Of a stretch of DNA of 64,000 nucleotides, positions 60,104 to 64,000 are shown in pieces. Each line of letters begins with the position of its first letter. Positions within the stretch are counted from its first letter, which is position 1. Made by a program: the position numbers and the translations under genes. The notes below the pieces were generated by a model that worked only from the letters and a program-made list of their open reading frames with translations, did no database searches and was not told the DNA's origin. The DNA is from Bacillota bacterium. GTDB lineage: Bacteria; Bacillota_A; Clostridia; Christensenellales; Aristaeellaceae. Location: the NCBI GenBank assembly GCA_023421735.1, contig JAEZSP010000017.1:1-64000 (forward strand), read 5' to 3'.

Positions 60104-60134
60104 TTTCTTACCCCTTCGTATTTCATTGCCGCGC

Positions 60135-60893
60135 CTACTTCAGTGCATTCATGAAATCGATCACGCCGAGTCGCGACTCGATATAATTATACTTTAAAAC
60201 AGACGAAAGTGCCAGACCCTTCAGTTCCCCGTTCGCGGAGACGGCGCTCGTTGATTCCGTGAGACTGTTGAGCAATTCATACACCCCCGTGGCGAATCGA
60301 TCGTCCGTATCGGCAAGCGAGATGCGCAGTTCGCGCTCCATCTGTCCGAGTTCCGTCAGCGCGACCTCAACCAGTGCGCGCGCGGTTTTGGAATCGAGCT
60401 CGCCCCCATCGATCCGAAGCGCAAGCGCGTTGAGCTCCTCGGGATATTTCCCAAGCGCAGTCACGGCGGTATTGAGCGCGCGAAGCTGACGCTCGGTTGC
60501 CGTGACGCGCACGGAAACCGGCTCCGCCGCGAAGGCGCAGACGGACGTATTGATTCCCTCGTCCTCCGATATGTGCGTGCAAACGGACCTGGCATCGCCC
60601 TCCGACCCGTATGCGGAGGCGAGCACGAGATACTGTTCCCCATCCGCCCGCACATACCCGGCGGCGCCGCGCACAACATAGCGGGCGGCTTCCGCCCGCG
60701 CCGTACCCGCATCCTGATAGGTGCCGAAGCAGGCGCAATAAACGTTCGCCGCCGGAAGCTCGATCACGAGTGTGGCACGCGCGGACGTCTCTGAAACCGC
60801 CTGTGCATCCTCAAGTGATGCGACGGGAAGCGTGGATGCATAAACAACGTACGCAATCAACGCGCAAAGAACGGGGAGATACACCCTCTTCAT
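60135..60893 (-). CDS. SPOR-like domain protein with N-terminal membrane anchor
   Basis: This 252-residue protein has a single N-terminal hydrophobic segment (VYLPVLCALIAYVVYAST), an extracytoplasmic SPOR-like segment (VYCACFGTYQDAGTARAEAARY, QYLVLASAYGSEGDA) and a C-terminal helical region (residues ~150-250) rich in Ala/Glu/Leu. SPOR domains bind denuded peptidoglycan, in division or sporulation. GGAGGTGTCCGT precedes ATG 60893. The longer ORF upstream is an antisense shadow of the following gene's region. It lies 31 nt upstream of the glycosylase-like gene. Confidence 0.75.
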   Translation of the reverse strand: MKRVYLPVLCALIAYVVYASTLPVASLEDAQAVSETSARATLVIELPAANVYCACFGTYQDAGTARAEAARYVVRGAAGYVRADGEQYLVLASAYGSEGDARSVCTHISEDEGINTSVCAFAAEPVSVRVTATERQLRALNTAVTALGKYPEELNALALRIDGGELDSKTARALVEVALTELGQMERELRISLADTDDRFATGVYELLNSLTESTSAVSANGELKGLALSSVLKYNYIESRLGVIDFMNALK

Positions 60894-60941
60894 ACGGACA
60901 CCTCCAGCGCATTTTATGCCCGGCGCGCGCGGGTTATTCGA

Positions 60942-60970
60942 TTGACTACACGCTAAAGTACGTATATAAT
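60942..60970 (+). promoter_or_regulatory. Promoter of the epimerase-MFS operon
   Basis: TTGACT (60942-60947), 17-nt spacer and TATAAT (60965-60970) lie 36 nt before the start codon. Confidence 0.8.
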
Positions 60971-61006
60971 GAACCCATATTGGATGGAAACCGGAGGGAA
61001 ACCAAC

Positions 61007-61798
61007 ATGTACAACGTATTGACCGGCGCGCAGATGTACTCCGTGCGCACGTTGACGCAGACGGCGGAGGATCTTGACAGGACGCTCGGGGCACTTGCGA
61101 AGATGGGCTACACGTCCGTGCAGCTTTCGGGTCAGAACCCGAAACTCGATCCCGGAGAGGTAAAAGGACTTCTGGACAAGCACGGGATGATCTGCCCGGC
61201 GACACACATCTCCTTCCAGGAGATGGAAGAATCGCTCCCGGGCGTGATCGAGCGCCACAAGCTGTGGAATTGCGCGTATCCCGGCATCGGCTCCATGCCG
61301 CGCGAATATGCCGCAAGCGCGGAGGGCGTGCGGGCATTTATCAAAAAGGCGAATGTGATCGGCCAAAAGCTCAAAGACGAGGGACTCCATTTCATTTACC
61401 ACAACCACGCATTCGAATTCCAGAAATTCGACGGCGTAACGGGCATGGATATTTTGTTCGAAGGCCTTACGGACGTGCAGTTTGAAATCGACGTCTACTG
61501 GGTGCAGTCGGGCGGCGCGGACCCGGTAGAGTGGATTCGCAAGGTCGCCGGGCGCATGGACGTCGTACACTTCAAGGAGATGGCGGGACGGCTTCCGGAT
61601 GAGACGCACCACACGATGACCGAGATGGTGCCAATCGGCGAGGGAAACCTCAACTGGAAAAAGATCATGGCGGCCTGCGATGAGACGGGCGTCAAGTATG
61701 CGTTCATCGAGCAGGACAATGCGGTCGATACCGATCCCCTCGACTGCATGCGGCGGAGCATCGAGAACCTGAGCCGCATGGGCGGACGTTTCGAGTAA
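61007..61798 (+). CDS. Sugar phosphate isomerase/epimerase (IolE/hydroxypyruvate isomerase-like TIM barrel)
   Basis: This 263-residue xylose-isomerase-like TIM barrel includes GAQMYSVRTL, MGYTSVQLSG, FIYHNHAFEF, VQFEIDVYWVQSGG, VVHFKEM and IGEGNLNWKKI. The Glu/Asp/His metal set is conserved (NHAFEF, EIDVYW, HFKEM). It interconverts keto sugars or inositol intermediates. CGGAGGGAA precedes ATG 61007. The MFS transporter starts 3 nt downstream, so it presumably handles that permease's substrate. Confidence 0.88.
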   Translation: MYNVLTGAQMYSVRTLTQTAEDLDRTLGALAKMGYTSVQLSGQNPKLDPGEVKGLLDKHGMICPATHISFQEMEESLPGVIERHKLWNCAYPGIGSMPREYAASAEGVRAFIKKANVIGQKLKDEGLHFIYHNHAFEFQKFDGVTGMDILFEGLTDVQFEIDVYWVQSGGADPVEWIRKVAGRMDVVHFKEMAGRLPDETHHTMTEMVPIGEGNLNWKKIMAACDETGVKYAFIEQDNAVDTDPLDCMRRSIENLSRMGGRFE

Positions 61799-61801
61799 CC
61801 C

Positions 61802-63070
61802 GTGGGGCTGTTGCAAAGGTTCAAATATCAAAGAAGCTGGTTGATCGTCGCCGCGAGCATGGTGACGTTATCCATGTCGTTGGGATTGATTGCCAACAGC
61901 TTCTCGATCTTCATCGTTCCAATTTCGGCGGAACTGGGGTTTACGCGCGGGCAGATGAGCGCAAACCAGACGATCTTTGCAGCCGGTCTGATGCTGGTGG
62001 CGCTCTTTTGGGGCCTGATCTTTTCAAAGCTCCGGCTCAAGCGGGTGATGGGGATTGCCGCAGCCGTTTCGTGCGCGGCATACTTCCTGTATTCCCTCGC
62101 ACATGCGCTGTGGACATTTTACGCCATCAGCATCGTGCTCTCGATCACAATGGCGCTCTTAGGATGGATGCCCTTCACGGTCATTATCGGCAACTGGTTC
62201 ACGAAAAAACGCGGACTCGCCATTGGACTGACATTCATGGGCAGCGGGATCGGCGGCATGATCTATAATTCTCTCGGCGGATTTCTGATTGCATCCGTCG
62301 GCTGGCGCACAACCATCATGATCTACGCGCTGTTGTTGACTTTGGTCATGCTGCCCGTGGTGCTGTTCGTCATCAAGGTAAAGCCGCAGGACGAGGGACT
62401 CTCCCCCTACGGCGGGGAGGGCGACGAGGCGCTCGCGGCGGAAGCGGAGGCAGGCGGGCTTTCATTGCGCGAGGCCACGCGCGGCATACGGTTTTACGTG
62501 ATCGCCGCCAGCGTGCTGATTTTGGGCTTTTCGATGAATTCCCTGAACGTCACCATCGCACCGCACATGCAGGCGCTCGGGTATACAAGCGTGTTCGCCG
62601 CAAACGTTGCAGCCGCGTACATGGCCGCGCTTGCCATCGGCAAGTTTGCGCTGGGTGCGCTGAGCGATCGGCTCGGCACGCGCAGGGCGAGCACGCTGGC
62701 ACTCGGATCGCTGCTCGTCGCGTTTCTGTCCATGATCTTTGCAGGATTTTCGCCCGTCGTGCCGCTCCTGGTATTGAGCGCAGGGTTTGGCAACTCGTTC
62801 GGCTCGGTCGCATATCCGCTGATCACCCGCGCGGTATACGGAGAGCGCGATTATGCAGCCATTACGGGCGTCGTTTCCTCTCTGAGCAGCCTCGGTTCCG
62901 CCATCGGCCCCGCCGTATGCGGCGCGATTTTCGACGCGTCCGGCGCGTACACCCCGGGCTACGTCGCTATGGCCGCGTTGGTTGCCGTGTCCGGCGGCAT
63001 GCTTCTGTTGGCCCTGGGACGGGAAACGCACGCAAAATTTCTCTTCCGAAATCGCTTGACAGACGGGTAA
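61802..63070 (+). CDS. MFS transporter (OFA-like)
   Basis: This 422-residue protein has twelve predicted helices. The cytoplasmic loop motifs are GNWFTKKRGLAIGLTFMGSG, a feature of the oxalate/formate antiporter-like group of MFS, and LSDRLGTRRAS in the second half. The start is GTG 61802, three bases after the epimerase stop. It would import or exchange a small organic acid or sugar acid used by the epimerase. The promoter of the next gene overlaps its 3' end. Confidence 0.9.
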   Translation: MGLLQRFKYQRSWLIVAASMVTLSMSLGLIANSFSIFIVPISAELGFTRGQMSANQTIFAAGLMLVALFWGLIFSKLRLKRVMGIAAAVSCAAYFLYSLAHALWTFYAISIVLSITMALLGWMPFTVIIGNWFTKKRGLAIGLTFMGSGIGGMIYNSLGGFLIASVGWRTTIMIYALLLTLVMLPVVLFVIKVKPQDEGLSPYGGEGDEALAAEAEAGGLSLREATRGIRFYVIAASVLILGFSMNSLNVTIAPHMQALGYTSVFAANVAAAYMAALAIGKFALGALSDRLGTRRASTLALGSLLVAFLSMIFAGFSPVVPLLVLSAGFGNSFGSVAYPLITRAVYGERDYAAITGVVSSLSSLGSAIGPAVCGAIFDASGAYTPGYVAMAALVAVSGGMLLLALGRETHAKFLFRNRLTDG

Positions 63071-63083
63071 ACATGGTTATATA
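63056..63083 (+). promoter_or_regulatory. Promoter of the GyrI-like gene
   Basis: TTGACA (63056-63061), 16-nt spacer and TATATA (63078-63083) overlap the end of the MFS gene. Confidence 0.7.
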
Positions 63084-63135
63084 GAGTTTGTCGGAGGTCG
63101 CACAACCCGGAGATGAAGACAAAGGAGGCGTTCAC

Positions 63136-63648
63136 ATGCCTGAGTTAGTCCATTTTTCGATCGAGAAGATGCCCGCGATGAAGGTCGTTGGGCGGGAAAT
63201 GCGCCATAAGATGGGCGCAAAGGAGAATCCCATTCCCGCGTTCTGGAAACAGTGTTTTGAAGACAAGACGTTTGAAACAATCGAGGCGCTGGGTGCACCC
63301 GCGCTCGACGGCTCGTATGTCGGGTATATGACCGAATACAGCAAGGAGGACGGGATGTTCACCTATATCTGCGGCATCTTTATGAAGCCGGACTGTCCCG
63401 TGCCGGAAGGTTTTGTCAGCAGGGATGTAACGGCGGCGGATGTGGCGGTCGGCTGGGTACAGGGTCCCGAATTCGCCATCTACCCGGTTGCGCACACGCT
63501 CACGCAGGAGGGTCTTGAAAGGGCCAAGCGCAAACCGGATGCGACCGCAGATTGGTGCGCGGAGGTGTACAACTGTCCGCGGTTTACCACAAAGCAGGGA
63601 AACGGCGACGTGATTCTCGATTACTATATCCCAGTCCAGCAGGCATAA
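63136..63648 (+). CDS. GyrI-like small-molecule-binding (effector-binding) protein
   Basis: This 170-residue protein has a GyrI-like/AraC effector-binding domain: FSIEKMPAMKVVGREMRHK, AFWKQCFEDKTFETIEAL, YVGYMTEYSK, FTYICGIFMK and AIYPVAHTL. Stand-alone forms bind drugs or toxins and may hydrolyse or sequester them; DNA binding is absent. AAAGGAGGCGTTCAC precedes ATG 63136. It is a single-gene unit with its own promoter and a terminator. Confidence 0.88.
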   Translation: MPELVHFSIEKMPAMKVVGREMRHKMGAKENPIPAFWKQCFEDKTFETIEALGAPALDGSYVGYMTEYSKEDGMFTYICGIFMKPDCPVPEGFVSRDVTAADVAVGWVQGPEFAIYPVAHTLTQEGLERAKRKPDATADWCAEVYNCPRFTTKQGNGDVILDYYIPVQQA

Positions 63649-63650
63649 AT

Positions 63651-63677
63651 AGTCCCCCGGCATAGCCGGGGGACTTT
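63651..63677 (+). terminator. Terminator after the GyrI-like gene
   Basis: AGTCCCCCGGC (63651-63661) pairs with GCCGGGGGACT (63665-63675) around loop ATA, followed by a short TT run. Confidence 0.75.
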
Positions 63678-63888
63678 CATGTGCGGGCGCACATGCGATT
63701 TCGAGATCACTTAGAGCAAGACACAGAAATAGCGAGAGAAAAACGGCAGCGGATTTTCGTTCAATGCAAGGAGCCGAGGCGCAGGCGCAGCGGAGATCAA
63801 TCGAGATTTTTGCAAGGAGCATATGGCAAAAAAGCAACCGTCAACGCACTGATGAATTGCGCGGGGTTGGCTTAGGACACGATTCCCT
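63678..63888. repeat. Noncoding G+C-rich stretch, possible dispersed intergenic element
   Basis: There is no credible gene. The segment 63755-63795 (TTCGTTCAATGCAAGGAGCC, then GAGGCGCAGGCGCAGCGGAG) resembles 49415-49465 in another intergenic gap. ORFs across it on both strands lack ribosome binding sites. Confidence 0.35.
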
Positions 63889-64000
63889 TTAAATCAAGCA
63901 TTTCCAGAGATAAAATTTACTGTAATCCTCCAAAGACATATTCGGATAATCCAGGCTCATGCTGCAAACAATAGATTCGCACTCATCACCTTGAGACAGT
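63889..64000 (-). CDS. C-terminal fragment of an unknown protein, cut by window edge
   Basis: An open frame enters from the right edge on the minus strand and ends with TAA at 63889-63891. The visible residues include VCSMSLDYPNMSLEDYSKFY and end LWKCLI. Base and codon use are A+T richer than elsewhere in the window. There is no start in view, so the gene is partial; I recognise no family. Confidence 0.5.
   Translation of the reverse strand, partial: LSQGDECESIVCSMSLDYPNMSLEDYSKFYLWKCLI

Noticed and set aside
63145..63837. 230-codon minus-strand ORF near the right end
   Set aside because: It is antisense to the GyrI-like gene and the noncoding stretch after it; no SD.
1..64000. CRISPR arrays, insertion sequences, prophage, rRNA genes
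   Set aside because: No regularly spaced repeats, transposase or integrase domains, phage genes or rRNA sequence were seen.

Overview
The window looks like chromosomal DNA of an anaerobic Clostridia-type Firmicute. The evidence is a SCIFF/ranthipeptide precursor with its maturase, an Lsa-like ABC-F protein behind a leader attenuator, CsoR/CopA, DegV, YesM/YesN-type two-component proteins, AGGAGG ribosome binding sites and TTGACA/TATAAT promoters. Coding DNA is G+C rich (upper 50s % by eye). Exported proteins carry AxA signal peptides without a lipobox cysteine, a style I associate with Christensenellales-like gut bacteria; that placement is inference. Sulfatases, GH1, GH4, GH127 and oligosaccharide/peptide ABC importers suggest a glycan-degrading gut organism. 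I see no phage, transposon, CRISPR array or rRNA.

Layout. 1-122: end of a tRNA array (Gln partial, Glu). 0.3-3.0 kb: repeat-bearing XRE regulator and two tandem EamA transporters. 3.0-5.5 kb (minus): SGNH esterase and NAD synthetase. 5.7-8.0 kb: TIM-barrel epimerase-like protein plus sulfatase. 8.1-11.0 kb: copper efflux (csoR, copA fused to a CopZ-like domain). 11.1-13.0 kb: GH127. 13.2-14.8 kb: a two-gene SufC/SufB-type Fe-S assembly unit. 15-18.5 kb: DegV, thioredoxin reductase, a WCVYC thioredoxin, a Crp-like regulator and TrxA. 18.5-19.2 kb: the deletion scar of an ABC-2 exporter. 19.4-27.9 kb: MATE pump, exported molybdopterin oxidoreductase, GPH sugar symporter with GH1, acetyltransferase, glutaredoxin-like protein, free-methionine-sulfoxide reductase, ketopantoate reductase family protein and SPFH protein. 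28-32.1 kb: GH4, nitroreductase and a Suv3-like RNA helicase.

32.1-50.6 kb holds two large Opp-type ABC operons on the minus strand. The first (40.5 to 32.1 kb) is binding protein, two permeases, two ATPases and two sulfatases, divergent from a YesN/YesM-type two-component system; together they suggest sensing, import and desulfation of a sulfated glycan. The second (50.6 to 43.1 kb) is an internally deleted binding protein, two permeases, two ATPases, a small membrane protein, an AraC regulator and a UROD-family protein.

51.3-59.2 kb holds a 52-aa small protein divergent from CorA across a perfect inverted repeat, a PLP decarboxylase/aminotransferase, then the most striking locus: scfA encodes two complete SCIFF modules (12 cysteines) in one ORF, separated by a terminator from the radical-SAM maturase scfB. 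The ABC-F gene with its MTK micro-ORF and terminator leader, a GNAT protein and ferritin follow. 59.3-63.7 kb carries an Fpg/Nei-like protein without the N-terminal proline, a SPOR-like anchored protein, an IolE-like epimerase with an MFS transporter, and a GyrI-like protein. A partial, AT-richer CDS enters at the right edge.
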